Under the pieces are notes generated by a model. The model saw nothing but the letters and a program-made list of their open reading frames with translations, did not search any database and had not been told where the DNA came from. Below are positions 14,894 to 23,066 of a stretch of DNA of 64,000 nt, in pieces. Origin of the DNA: Dehalococcoidales bacterium (lineage in GTDB: Bacteria > Chloroflexota > Dehalococcoidia > Dehalococcoidales > UBA5760); NCBI GenBank assembly GCA_028716225.1, contig JAQUQE010000002.1:62001-126000 (forward strand), written 5' to 3'. Within the stretch, counting starts at the first letter, position 1. Each line of letters begins with the position of its first letter. A program made the position numbers and the translations under genes.

Positions 14894-17800
14894 ATGAAAA
14901 CCAAACTTATATCAAAGATTTTAGGCGTGGGACTGGCCCTCGGTATGGTCTTGTCGCTGGGCGCCGCCTTCGTGGCTGCTCCCGCGGCCCAGGCCGACGA
15001 GATGGAATGGGGCCCGGTCAACACGCCGAGCTGGGATGATATGTTCATCCTGCCCTCATCCGACATCCTCGACTACGCCGTCGGCGGCGACGAGGGCGAG
15101 ATCATCTACGCCGTCCTCGAGCTTTCCAGCGGCTGCACCGAGGTCGGCTGGCAGGATGAGGCCGATGTCTGGTACACCTATGCCTTGGTCAAGTCCGATG
15201 ATGGCGGCGTCACCTGGAGCGACATCACCGAGAACGTCGTCGAGGCCAGCAGCCTGCCCGATGTTGTTGTCCCGGGTCGCCATGATGACATCCTGTGTCT
15301 GAACTTTGTGGCACTGGCCCCCGATGACGAGGACTGGGTGGCCGTGGCCGGCTACCTCAATGACGGTAACATCAACAGGGGTCCCGGTACCCCATTCGTA
15401 GTCGCCTCAGAGGACGGCGGCGACAACTTCACCTACGCTCACCCGATTGAGGACGCCTCTGCTGGCACTGCCATGGACTTCATGATGGACATGGCCGTCT
15501 CACCGGCGGTGGGCAGCATCCACAACATCGCCCTGGCCGGTATCTCTCTTGAGGGTTATGCCATCCCACCGGGAAGGGGAGTAGTCTTCCGCCTCGAGGC
15601 GGGGACCTGGCTCACCGGAAGCTGGGTGGACACCCGGTTCTACCCGGGCTGGAACGACAGCACCTCTGACATTAACGACTGGGCTATCGAGATGTTCGGC
15701 GTAGTTGCCGTTGATTTCTCGCCCAACTTCGATATGGATGACACCATCGTCTGTATGTGTGTTCAGGATGCTGGTGTAGACATACCTACGTGCCCCTACA
15801 TCCAGGAGGGCACCTGGAGTGATGACATCGCCTGGAACGCCGAGGCCGGCTTCCCCGATGCCGTCCAGATTACCGATGAAGGTACCACCCTGATCACACT
15901 GGCCGAGATTAGAAGCATGGGCTTCGCTCTGCCCGCCGATTTCGACGGCGCCGAACCGGCCGACAACAACATCTACCTCTACGTTGATGCCATAGACCCC
16001 ATGGTAATGCCTCCTGTCATCAAGGGCTATGTCTTCATCTCTGAGGACGGCGCCCTGACCGGCCGCTGCGGCCCCTCGGGCGACCCGATACTGGCCAGCA
16101 TCGACGTCCACGGTGACGCCGACACCTGCAAGGCGATGGTCGGCGTCTATGCGGAACAGTTGGCCGGGGAACTGGAAGTGGCAGAACCGATACCATGCGA
16201 AGGCGTGGCGGTATACCACACCGTCGAGCTCGATGACTGCTGCCCGGAGTGGGAGTGTGCCTGCAAGGACCCCTCGGGGCCATTCATGGCGGTGGTCTGC
16301 TACACTCCCGACGGTGAGAAGGCATTCGCCTCCACCAGCGGCAGCTTCCAGTACCATCGCCTTTTCTACTATCCTCCCTATCCTACTGATGCCTGGGGCA
16401 ACCCGCTTGAAGAATCCGCCTTCTCGGTGAGCCTGGATGACGGTGTCTCCTTCAACCAGATAGGTCTAATCGATACCGATATCGATTTCCTCTCCGACCT
16501 GGCCGTCTGCCCGGACTGCAGCGTGATCTACCTCTCCACCATCAACTCGGCTGTATGTATAGACATAGGCTCAATTGACCCAGAAATTGTGTGTACGCCA
16601 CGCTACCCCTGCATATCAGATGATCGCGACTGTTGTGATACCATTGATGAAAATCCAGGCTGGTTCGCCTGCGACTCCGTCTGGCGCAGCTACGACAACG
16701 GCGACACCTGGGAGCGCGTCTACCACGGCGACTGGGCCGATTACGACATTATGGCAGACCCCGAAATTGCCCCCAACATCCTGCTCCGGCTGCCCTGCGA
16801 CGAGGATACGGAATGCTGCACCATCTACATGGGCATTCAGGGCACCGAGGATCTCTTCTACAGCCGCGACTGCGGCCAGTGCTGGAACAAGGCGGTCAAC
16901 CAGAAACTGACCATCCAGGACTTCGCCGTTGAGAGCGAGAACATCGTCTACATCCTCGACGAGAACGGACAGGTCTCTACCTCCACCCAGTACGGACGTC
17001 GCCCTTCCGACGGCGTCGACACCGGACTTGATACCGGCCACTCCATCGTTTCCTGCTGCAAGCAGGGCTGGGTTGTCGTCGGCGGCGCCGGTGACGAGCC
17101 GGTAGCCTGGTCCGAGGACGGCGGCGAGACCTGGGACGTTACCGACGACCTGCCCGGCGACGGCGATGCTGAAGTCCATGTCGCCTGCGACCCGGTCTGC
17201 GAGAATATCGTCTACGCCGCTATTGATAGCGAATCTGAGGGTGTTGGAGGCATCTACCGCACCGACCTCAGCGAAGGCGCCTGGGATGACCTAAACGCCA
17301 ATGATTATGACTACACCGGCGTCGTGGTCGCCCGCGAGGGCACCCTCTACGCCTCCAGCTACGACATTCTGGTCGAAGACTCGGATTGTCTCTGCGACCG
17401 TTTCGGAGAAGGTGATATTGGTAATGGGTACGACGAGTACAGCGGCGTGGCCCGCAACCTGACCCCCTGCGAGACCGACTGCTGCGGCACCGAAGACTGG
17501 GACTACCTGATTGCCGGGCTATCTCCTCAAATTTGGTGTGATTCCCCTAGCTGGCAATTAGAGGAGGGAGAATGGTTCGGTCCCCAGCCTTCATCACTGC
17601 GCATCTGCGGCTGCCTCAGTCCGGACACCAACTCCGTACTCTGGGCGATTGACTGGGATTTCTACGACGTCATCGGCGAGAACTGCGGCCTGCTCTGGAG
17701 TTACGAGGACTGCGCCGCCAAGCACGGCCCGGAACTGACCTCTCCTGAGGACGGGGCCATCCTGGCCTGCGACGTCTGCGGAGACTGTGTAAGCGCTGCC

Positions 17801-18541
17801 CTCACCTTCGAGTGGGAGCGGATGTGCCTCGCCTGCAGCTACGACATCGAGATTATGGACGAGGACGGCAACGTCATCGCCTCCATCGAGGAGCTCGAAC
17901 TCAGCGGCGACCCGCCCACACTCTACTGGAACGGTACTGAGAAATATGGCGAATGTACCGACGGCTACCAGTCACCTCTGGAGTGCGGCCGCACCTACAC
18001 CTGGCACGTTCGAGAGGCAAACACCGAGACCGACGAGTGCGTCCACAGCCCCTGGTCGGAGACCTGGAGCTTCACCATCGAGACCTCTTCGGCTAACGCG
18101 GTTCAGCTGATCGCCCCCGAACAGGGTGCGGTAGTTGCCCAACGCACCGGAGTCGGCTTCTCCTGGAGCAGCGTCTATGACGCCACCACCTACAGCTTCG
18201 TCCTCTCGGCAAGCCCCGACCTCTCCGGCGCCTTGGCTACTGCTGATGTTCCCGGTACCGCCTACTCCTACTCGGGCACCCTCGACTACGAGACCACCTA
18301 CTACTGGCAGGTAACCGCCTGGAAGGACGGCACCATGCTCTCCCAGAGCGATATCGGCACCTTTGCCGTCGCTGCTGAAGAGTACATACCGCCCGAACCA
18401 CAGCCAACACCGCCACCAGAAGTCAACATTCCTCCGGTCCAGAATGTAACCCCGACCTGGATGTATGTTGTGATTGCGATCGGCATTGCCCTGATCGTGG
18501 TGGTCATTGTCCTGATTGTTCGGACCAGGAGGCCATCCTAA
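14894..18541 (+). CDS. S-layer-like surface protein 2 with BNR/Asp-box repeats
   Basis: 1215 residues from the ATG at 14894, chosen because MKTKLISK matches paralog 1 and AAGGAG lies 13 nt upstream. Signal peptide 1-34. Asp-box motifs occur near residues 98 (KSDDGGVTW), 174 (SEDGGDNF) and further in (RSYDNGDTW, WSEDGGETW). The Cys-rich signatures (DDCCPEWEC, DCGQCWNK, ETDCCGTEDW) match paralog 1. Two FnIII-like units, a Pro-rich stalk and a C-terminal membrane span with tail RTRRPS complete it. Long stretches are nearly identical to paralog 1, interrupted by short divergent patches such as after GWQDEAD. Envelope-coat role inferred. Confidence 0.85.
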   Translation: MKTKLISKILGVGLALGMVLSLGAAFVAAPAAQADEMEWGPVNTPSWDDMFILPSSDILDYAVGGDEGEIIYAVLELSSGCTEVGWQDEADVWYTYALVKSDDGGVTWSDITENVVEASSLPDVVVPGRHDDILCLNFVALAPDDEDWVAVAGYLNDGNINRGPGTPFVVASEDGGDNFTYAHPIEDASAGTAMDFMMDMAVSPAVGSIHNIALAGISLEGYAIPPGRGVVFRLEAGTWLTGSWVDTRFYPGWNDSTSDINDWAIEMFGVVAVDFSPNFDMDDTIVCMCVQDAGVDIPTCPYIQEGTWSDDIAWNAEAGFPDAVQITDEGTTLITLAEIRSMGFALPADFDGAEPADNNIYLYVDAIDPMVMPPVIKGYVFISEDGALTGRCGPSGDPILASIDVHGDADTCKAMVGVYAEQLAGELEVAEPIPCEGVAVYHTVELDDCCPEWECACKDPSGPFMAVVCYTPDGEKAFASTSGSFQYHRLFYYPPYPTDAWGNPLEESAFSVSLDDGVSFNQIGLIDTDIDFLSDLAVCPDCSVIYLSTINSAVCIDIGSIDPEIVCTPRYPCISDDRDCCDTIDENPGWFACDSVWRSYDNGDTWERVYHGDWADYDIMADPEIAPNILLRLPCDEDTECCTIYMGIQGTEDLFYSRDCGQCWNKAVNQKLTIQDFAVESENIVYILDENGQVSTSTQYGRRPSDGVDTGLDTGHSIVSCCKQGWVVVGGAGDEPVAWSEDGGETWDVTDDLPGDGDAEVHVACDPVCENIVYAAIDSESEGVGGIYRTDLSEGAWDDLNANDYDYTGVVVAREGTLYASSYDILVEDSDCLCDRFGEGDIGNGYDEYSGVARNLTPCETDCCGTEDWDYLIAGLSPQIWCDSPSWQLEEGEWFGPQPSSLRICGCLSPDTNSVLWAIDWDFYDVIGENCGLLWSYEDCAAKHGPELTSPEDGAILACDVCGDCVSAALTFEWERMCLACSYDIEIMDEDGNVIASIEELELSGDPPTLYWNGTEKYGECTDGYQSPLECGRTYTWHVREANTETDECVHSPWSETWSFTIETSSANAVQLIAPEQGAVVAQRTGVGFSWSSVYDATTYSFVLSASPDLSGALATADVPGTAYSYSGTLDYETTYYWQVTAWKDGTMLSQSDIGTFAVAAEEYIPPEPQPTPPPEVNIPPVQNVTPTWMYVVIAIGIALIVVVIVLIVRTRRPS

Positions 18542-18577
18542 CTCCTGACCCTTCCTGACACCGACTCTTAGAGACTG

Positions 18578-18612
18578 AAAGAGCCCCCCGAGAATATCGG
18601 GGGGCTCTTCCT
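18578..18612 (+). terminator. Rho-independent terminator after S-layer-like gene 2
   Basis: Stem AGAGCCCCCCGA / TCGGGGGGCTCT, short loop gaata, followed by tcctatt. Confidence 0.9.
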
Positions 18613-18619
18613 ATTAGTT

Positions 18620-18900
18620 TCTTAGGGAACCTCTCCCCCTTTATCCCCCTCTCCTTATCCAAGGAGAGGGGGAAATGGTTTTTTCTTTAAGAGGGGCTGC
18701 GCCCCTCTTATACACCCTCACCAGGGCTATTTAAGAACACGCCTTAACGATAAAACTGCCTTTTAAGCGCCCCTCTTAGACACCCGCTTTTTGCTTAAGG
18801 TTTACATCCTTTTGCTCAAGTTTTACATTCTCCTTTCACTCAAGGAATACATAATCCCACCATTACATCATAGGGGGTAGTCTGAAGGGGCGCTAGCTCA
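18620..18900. repeat. Cluster of dispersed repeats
   Basis: Module A (18632-18672) and module B (18688-18710), then a segment ggctatttaagaacacgcc (18727-18745) plus following text also present at 13214. The tail is taagcgcccctcttagacacc and the half-unit gggggtagtctgaaggggcg. No gene. Confidence 0.7.
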
Positions 18901-18903
18901 CGG

Positions 18904-18933
18904 TTGACAAATAATATACTGTGCTCATATAAT
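18904..18933 (+). promoter_or_regulatory. Promoter of RHH-MazF operon
   Basis: TTGACA (18904-18909), 18-bp spacer, TATAAT (18928-18933): a near-consensus sigma-70 promoter. GAAGGAG follows before the ATG. Confidence 0.8.
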
Positions 18934-18975
18934 AAGACAATATGAAATCGTGTGATAACATGAAGGAGTGCCATT

Positions 18976-19221
18976 ATGGCGACAAAGACAACTTTGTCGG
19001 TTACTGTCGAGCCGGAGCTTAAGGCCATAGCACAGGAGATTGCCCGGGAGAACAACACTACTACCAGCGGACTGATATCCCGGTGCCTCGAAGAGCTGGC
19101 CAGCAGGCGCAAAGAAAAGCAAATGATCGACTACTATCAAACCATGGCCGCGGAGCATGAGGACTTCGCGCAAAAGTCTGCCGGTGTTATTCAAAGCATG
19201 GCATCTTCCTGGGGTGATTAG
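18976..19221 (+). CDS. Ribbon-helix-helix antitoxin of a MazEF-type pair
   Basis: 81 residues. The N-terminus KTTLSVTVEPELKAIAQEIA gives the beta strand and first helix of a ribbon-helix-helix DNA-binding fold, followed by NNTTTSGLISRCLEELASRR. The rest is a charged, probably flexible tail (MIDYYQTMAAEHEDFAQ) suited to toxin wrapping. A Shine-Dalgarno GAAGGAG stands 8 nt before ATG. mazF starts 5 nt after the stop. It should repress the strong promoter at 18904 together with the toxin. Confidence 0.8.
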   Translation: MATKTTLSVTVEPELKAIAQEIARENNTTTSGLISRCLEELASRRKEKQMIDYYQTMAAEHEDFAQKSAGVIQSMASSWGD

Positions 19222-19226
19222 CCGTT

Positions 19227-19565
19227 ATGACCAAATTGCTCGAGGTAAAGCGGGGTGATATCTACATGGTGGACTGGGGCGGAGAAATCGGCGAGCACCC
19301 CGCGCTAATCATACAGAATGACATCGGCAACCGGTACAGCAATTCTACTATCGTTGCTTACATCACGCACACAGTCGGCAAGGGGCTGCCGGTACTGGTG
19401 GAATTTAAGGACCATGAGGCCAGTTTGCCCCACGGCGGCTCAATCGATTTAGGCAGAATCATGACCATTCCCAAGACAATGCTGGGTAACAAAGTGGGGA
19501 GACTATCCTCGCCAAGAATGCTCGCAGTAAAAAAGGCAATCATGGATAGCCTGGGCATAGCCTGA
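19227..19565 (+). CDS. mazF: MazF/PemK-type endoribonuclease toxin
   Basis: 112 residues of one PemK/MazF SH3-like barrel. Recognisable parts are VKRGDIYMVDWGGEIGEHPA (family R-G-D-I), LIIQNDIGNRYSNSTIVAYI (family Q-N-D-x-x-N/S-x-x-S/T) and DLGRIMTIPKTML. The active-site Arg of the R-G-D loop and the Ser/Thr of the NSTIV strand are present. It cuts single-stranded mRNA at short sites, countered by the RHH antitoxin encoded just upstream. All of the expected length is present. Confidence 0.9.
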   Translation: MTKLLEVKRGDIYMVDWGGEIGEHPALIIQNDIGNRYSNSTIVAYITHTVGKGLPVLVEFKDHEASLPHGGSIDLGRIMTIPKTMLGNKVGRLSSPRMLAVKKAIMDSLGIA

Positions 19566-19618
19566 TCCGGCTGCGCCGCACACCCAATCCCGGAGTCCTT
19601 CCGGCTATTGATATAAAT

Positions 19619-19685
19619 AGAAGGCAAAGCCCATCATTACGGCGTAAGGGGTAGTTTGAAGGGGCGCAGCCCCTTCACAAACAAA
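19619..19685. repeat. Dispersed repeat half-unit
   Basis: agaaggcaaagcccatcatt, then gtaaggggtagtttgaaggg and the hairpin GAAGGGGCGCAGCCCCTTC. The same text occurs at 13308-13352 and 22680-22732. Confidence 0.7.
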
Positions 19686-19689
19686 ATTA

Positions 19690-20157
19690 CTACTGCACCT
19701 TAAACGGTACACTCAAGGCTTTCTGCTCATCCAGATAGAAGACCACCTCATAATCTCCCTGGGGCCAGCCGCTCTCAGGGCGCATTATCGAGAGGGGAAT
19801 GTAACCGGTACCCTCCATGGTGGTACTCCAGGAACTGATCAGCAGACCCGCTTCGTCATCAGCACCGACGGGCAGGTAAAGCCACTCGGCACTTATCTCA
19901 ATATCAGGCGTGGCGTTGGAAACCTTAACCGAGCAGAAGATTACCCCGTCAGTGGCGGCAAAGGTATCGCCCGGCTCTACCGGCTGCCCTGTTTCCAGGT
20001 CTACCGACTTGCACATGGTAGCGTTGCTCAGCGAGGTTTTGCCGCCGCCAAAGCCGGGGAAGCTGATACCTTCGCTCTGACACCCAGCGATAGCAACCAT
20101 CATTACGGACATGAGTGCGCCAACGAGCACTGCCTTGACAACACTTTTTCTCATCAT
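19690..20157 (-). CDS. Putative lipoprotein of unknown function
   Basis: 155 residues from the ATG at 20157, preceded by GAGGGGG. A longer frame starting at 20211 would put 18 residues before a normal signal peptide and is less likely. The lipobox is VAIAGC, with the Cys about residue 25. The mature part is a single beta-rich domain (FAATDGVIFCSVKVSN, EISAEWLYLPVG, DYEVVFYLDEQKALSVPFKV). It resembles small Ig-like domains of bacterial surface lipoproteins. No enzyme motif. It faces the repeat-flanked mazF and is divergent from the cysteine-repeat protein at 20381. Confidence 0.7.
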   Translation of the reverse strand: MMRKSVVKAVLVGALMSVMMVAIAGCQSEGISFPGFGGGKTSLSNATMCKSVDLETGQPVEPGDTFAATDGVIFCSVKVSNATPDIEISAEWLYLPVGADDEAGLLISSWSTTMEGTGYIPLSIMRPESGWPQGDYEVVFYLDEQKALSVPFKVQ

Positions 20158-20297
20158 TAGCAATACCCCCTCTCGGCATGAAAATCGATGTGTAACGTAT
20201 TGAAGCACCATTTCTACCCGGCGTCAAGAGATTTTAGCTGTCTTTCGATACCGGAACAACCCCCTCCGGTATTAGCCATAAATAGGGAGAGTATGTC

Positions 20298-20317
20298 TTG
20301 ACATACTGTGATATAAT
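20298..20317 (+). promoter_or_regulatory. Promoter motif of the cysteine-repeat gene
   Basis: TTGACA (20298-20303), 8 bp, TATAAT (20312-20317), with TGTGA before the -10. It matches the motif before the three S-layer-like genes, suggesting shared regulation, but the structured leader is absent. Confidence 0.5.
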
Positions 20318-20380
20318 GATGGCATTCAAAAATAGGGAGCAAGGAACGATTCTCACTTCTTTCCCAAGGAGGTGATCGAA

Positions 20381-22429
20381 ATGACCAGAAAGGTGTTCCT
20401 GATACCCGCCATGGCAATGATTGTCGCCCTCATCGCTACCATCATCCCGGCAGACACGGCAACCGCCGGACTATTCTCTCCGGCACCGTCACCAGAACCG
20501 GTACCGGCACAGACGGAAGATGAAGAGGCCCTGCGGGAAGACATCCTGCTTGAGCTAAACCAGGCAAAACAGTATACCGACGACCAGGAAATTCTGGATT
20601 TTCTGGATGCCATCATCAACCGGGTGAGAAACCTGGAATGGGTTGAGTTCAGCGGTTCGGCGGAGGATGCCCTCGAGACCAAGTACACGATAGCCAAACT
20701 GATCGAGGAGCTGATCAACGAGCTGCCCATCGCGTCGGCGGGGACAACGGCGGCAACCGCAGCCGCCCCGTCGGACAACCCCCTCTACGAAGAGCTGGTC
20801 AGGATCCGGGCCAAGATAGAGAAGCTGATCGCCATGGAAACACCGCCCGAAGCGGTGCCGCCCCGCCCGCCGGAAATCGAACGCCCGCCGCATATGGAAC
20901 GGCAATTAGTATACTCGGCAAAATTCCTCTGCGGGCCGGCTTTCGGTGGAGAAGGAGTCCAGCGGGGTTCCTATTCCACGGCAATCAATGTCCATAACCC
21001 GCACAACGCAACCGTGATTCTACACAAGAAGGCGGTAATCGCCAACCGCGAGGACGACCCCAGGGGCACTATTTCCGCCTTCCGGAGAGTAGAGCTGGGC
21101 CCCGACGAAGCGATTGAGATAGACTGCGCGGATATCGTCGACCTGCTCGGCTCCCAGCAGCCTCCCACCCGGCGGTTTACGACACCGTCGCTGGCTACTA
21201 CCGGCCAGGAGGAAGAGACCGGTTCGGACCTGCCCACCCTTGATTTGACCGCGATCCAGCCGGTAACCTCTCTAATCAGTTTTATCAAGGGCTTCGTGGT
21301 CATCTACGCGACGGCGCCGCTGGATGTGGTCGCCGTCTATACCGCCAGCACACCGGTCGGATTCAGCCTCGACGTCGAGTATCTAAAGCCAAGCACGGTG
21401 ACCACACTTCAGATACCCCCACCGGAAACCGAGCCGGAATGCACACCCCCCTGTTTGTGCCTGACCAAGGAGGAGGCAGTCAAGCTGGGGTATACCGAGT
21501 GGTGTAACGGCGAGATAGAAGTCTGCGGCTATGACGAACAGCAGCGAGAGAAGTACTGCTTCACGAAGCCGACTGAAGAGCAATGTCCCGACGGGTGTGT
21601 TTGCTTAACCCAGGAAAAGGCTCGAGAGCTCGGTTATCCCATCTGCCCCGGGGAGACGGAGATCTGCGGCTACGACGCCCAGCAGAATGCGATGTACTGC
21701 TACCGGGCGACAACTGAAGAAGAGTGCCCCCAGGGATGCATCTGCATGACGCCGGCAGAGGCTGAGAAGCTCGGCCTGTCCCTGTGCCAGAACAGCAAGA
21801 TAGAGTGCGGCGTCGACGCCGCCGGAAACGTCCTCTACTGCTACGAAAGACCGGCTGAGACCGTCGATTGCCCCGATGAATGCGCCTGTTACACCGACGC
21901 CGAAGCCAAGAGGCTACAGCTATCCCGCTGCCCGGAAGAGACCGGGGTGTGCGGCTTCCGGGACGGTGAAGAGATGCACTGCTACCAGCTGCCCGAGGAA
22001 GAAGAGGAGGAGGAGTGTCCAACAGGGTGTACCTGCCTTACGGAGATGGAGGCCAAGCGGGGCAGCTACACGCTCTGCGGCGGTAAACGCATACCCTGTG
22101 AGTACGTACCCGGAGCCGCTCAGAAGTGGTGCTACGAGAGAGCGGTAGCGGCCAGGATCACCATCACTCCCGGTCAGGCGGCCAATCCCATCGGCACCGT
22201 GCATACCCTGATCATCATGGTCTATGATGCCTACGGTAACCCGATGGCCAACGCGGAGGTAACCGTCACCATCAGCGGCGTGAACAGCTACGCCTCGGAC
22301 ACCGTGGAAACCAACTCCAGCGGTGAAGCCGAGTTCGAGTATTCGGGGAAGAACCCCGGCAGCGATATTATCAAGGCCAGTATCGGCGGTATTTCGGCAA
22401 CAGCCTATAAGGAGTGGTACACCAGGTAG
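20381..22429 (+). CDS. Secreted protein with five cysteine-rich repeats and a C-terminal Ig-like domain
   Basis: 682 residues from the ATG at 20381. A GTG at 20372 lies inside the Shine-Dalgarno AAGGAGGTGATC and is not the start. Signal peptide about 1-29. A helical region (30-130) and a domain at about 175-345 (YSTAINVHNPHNATV, FIKGFVVIYATAPLDVVAVY) come first. Five repeats begin at C354, C402, C449, C497 and C546, each with C-P-x-G-C-x-C-L-T-x-x-E-A, then LGY/L...C, CGYD and YC, with seven cysteines. The last 90 residues look like a bacterial Big-1 Ig-like domain (GTVHTLIIMVYDAYGNPM). No membrane anchor follows, so it is probably released or wall-bound. Confidence 0.8.
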   Translation: MTRKVFLIPAMAMIVALIATIIPADTATAGLFSPAPSPEPVPAQTEDEEALREDILLELNQAKQYTDDQEILDFLDAIINRVRNLEWVEFSGSAEDALETKYTIAKLIEELINELPIASAGTTAATAAAPSDNPLYEELVRIRAKIEKLIAMETPPEAVPPRPPEIERPPHMERQLVYSAKFLCGPAFGGEGVQRGSYSTAINVHNPHNATVILHKKAVIANREDDPRGTISAFRRVELGPDEAIEIDCADIVDLLGSQQPPTRRFTTPSLATTGQEEETGSDLPTLDLTAIQPVTSLISFIKGFVVIYATAPLDVVAVYTASTPVGFSLDVEYLKPSTVTTLQIPPPETEPECTPPCLCLTKEEAVKLGYTEWCNGEIEVCGYDEQQREKYCFTKPTEEQCPDGCVCLTQEKARELGYPICPGETEICGYDAQQNAMYCYRATTEEECPQGCICMTPAEAEKLGLSLCQNSKIECGVDAAGNVLYCYERPAETVDCPDECACYTDAEAKRLQLSRCPEETGVCGFRDGEEMHCYQLPEEEEEEECPTGCTCLTEMEAKRGSYTLCGGKRIPCEYVPGAAQKWCYERAVAARITITPGQAANPIGTVHTLIIMVYDAYGNPMANAEVTVTISGVNSYASDTVETNSSGEAEFEYSGKNPGSDIIKASIGGISATAYKEWYTR

Positions 22430-22785
22430 GGAACCTCTCCCCCTTTATCCCCCTCTCCTTAGTTAAGGAGAGGGGGAATAGCTTTTTCTTTAAGAGGGGC
22501 TGCGCCCTTCTTTGACACCTGCCTTTTTCTCAAAGAAAAACGAAACACCTGTCTACATCACCGGGGCTATTTAAGAATACAACCTACGCGATAAAAACTG
22601 CTCTTAAGCGCTCCTCTTATACAGCATCCTCTTAATCGAGGTTTACATCCCCGCTAAACTCAAGGACTTCAAGGATAGACAAAGCCCCATCACTACAGCG
22701 TAAGGGGTAGTTTGAAGGGGCGTTAGCCCCTTCATTACCTAATCATCTTCCCTTCCCCTTGGCAAGGGGATAGGGTTACAATATA
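22430..22785. repeat. Cluster of dispersed repeats
   Basis: Module A (22437-22477), module B variant AAGAGGGGCTGCGCCCTTCTT (with a mismatch), ggggctatttaagaatacaa, and a closing unit with aaagccccatcactacagcg, gtagtttgaaggggcgttag and ggcaaggggatagggt. The space up to 23066 holds only these repeats plus promoter and leader. Confidence 0.7.
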
Positions 22786-22796
22786 TCTTAAGACTG

Positions 22797-22816
22797 TTGA
22801 CAGGCTGTGATATAAT
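22797..22816 (+). promoter_or_regulatory. Promoter motif of S-layer-like gene 3
   Basis: TTGACA (22797-22802), 8 bp GGCTGTGA, TATAAT (22811-22816), as at the other S-layer-like genes. Confidence 0.5.
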
Positions 22817-23066
22817 TATTAACAAAAAACCGCTAATACTAAAGAGCTAGTACGAAAGACTGAAGACATAAGGAGGTGGTGCCGCGATAAACAGCCCCGA
22901 GGGATGCCCGGTTCAGCTTCACCCCGGAGGGAAGCGTACCCGGTTAAGGGAAAAATAGTATAAACTCCAGAAATAAAATAGCCTTATCTCCACAGAAAAG
23001 GGGATATGTGGTTATATTCCCTTTTATATGGAGAAAGTAATCCTGAATATTAAGGAGTACGAATCA
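22817..23066 (+). promoter_or_regulatory. Conserved structured 5' leader, copy 3 (divergent)
   Basis: AAGGAGGTG followed by GTG-CCG-CGA-TAA (22879-22890), then CCCCGAGGGATGCCCGG and a GGAGGGAAG block. The stem with arms TCTCCA (22987-22992) and TGGAGA (23030-23035) and the final AAGGAG before ATG are kept. The first 60 nt are unlike copies 1 and 2. Positions kept across all three copies point to an RNA-level function. Confidence 0.6.
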
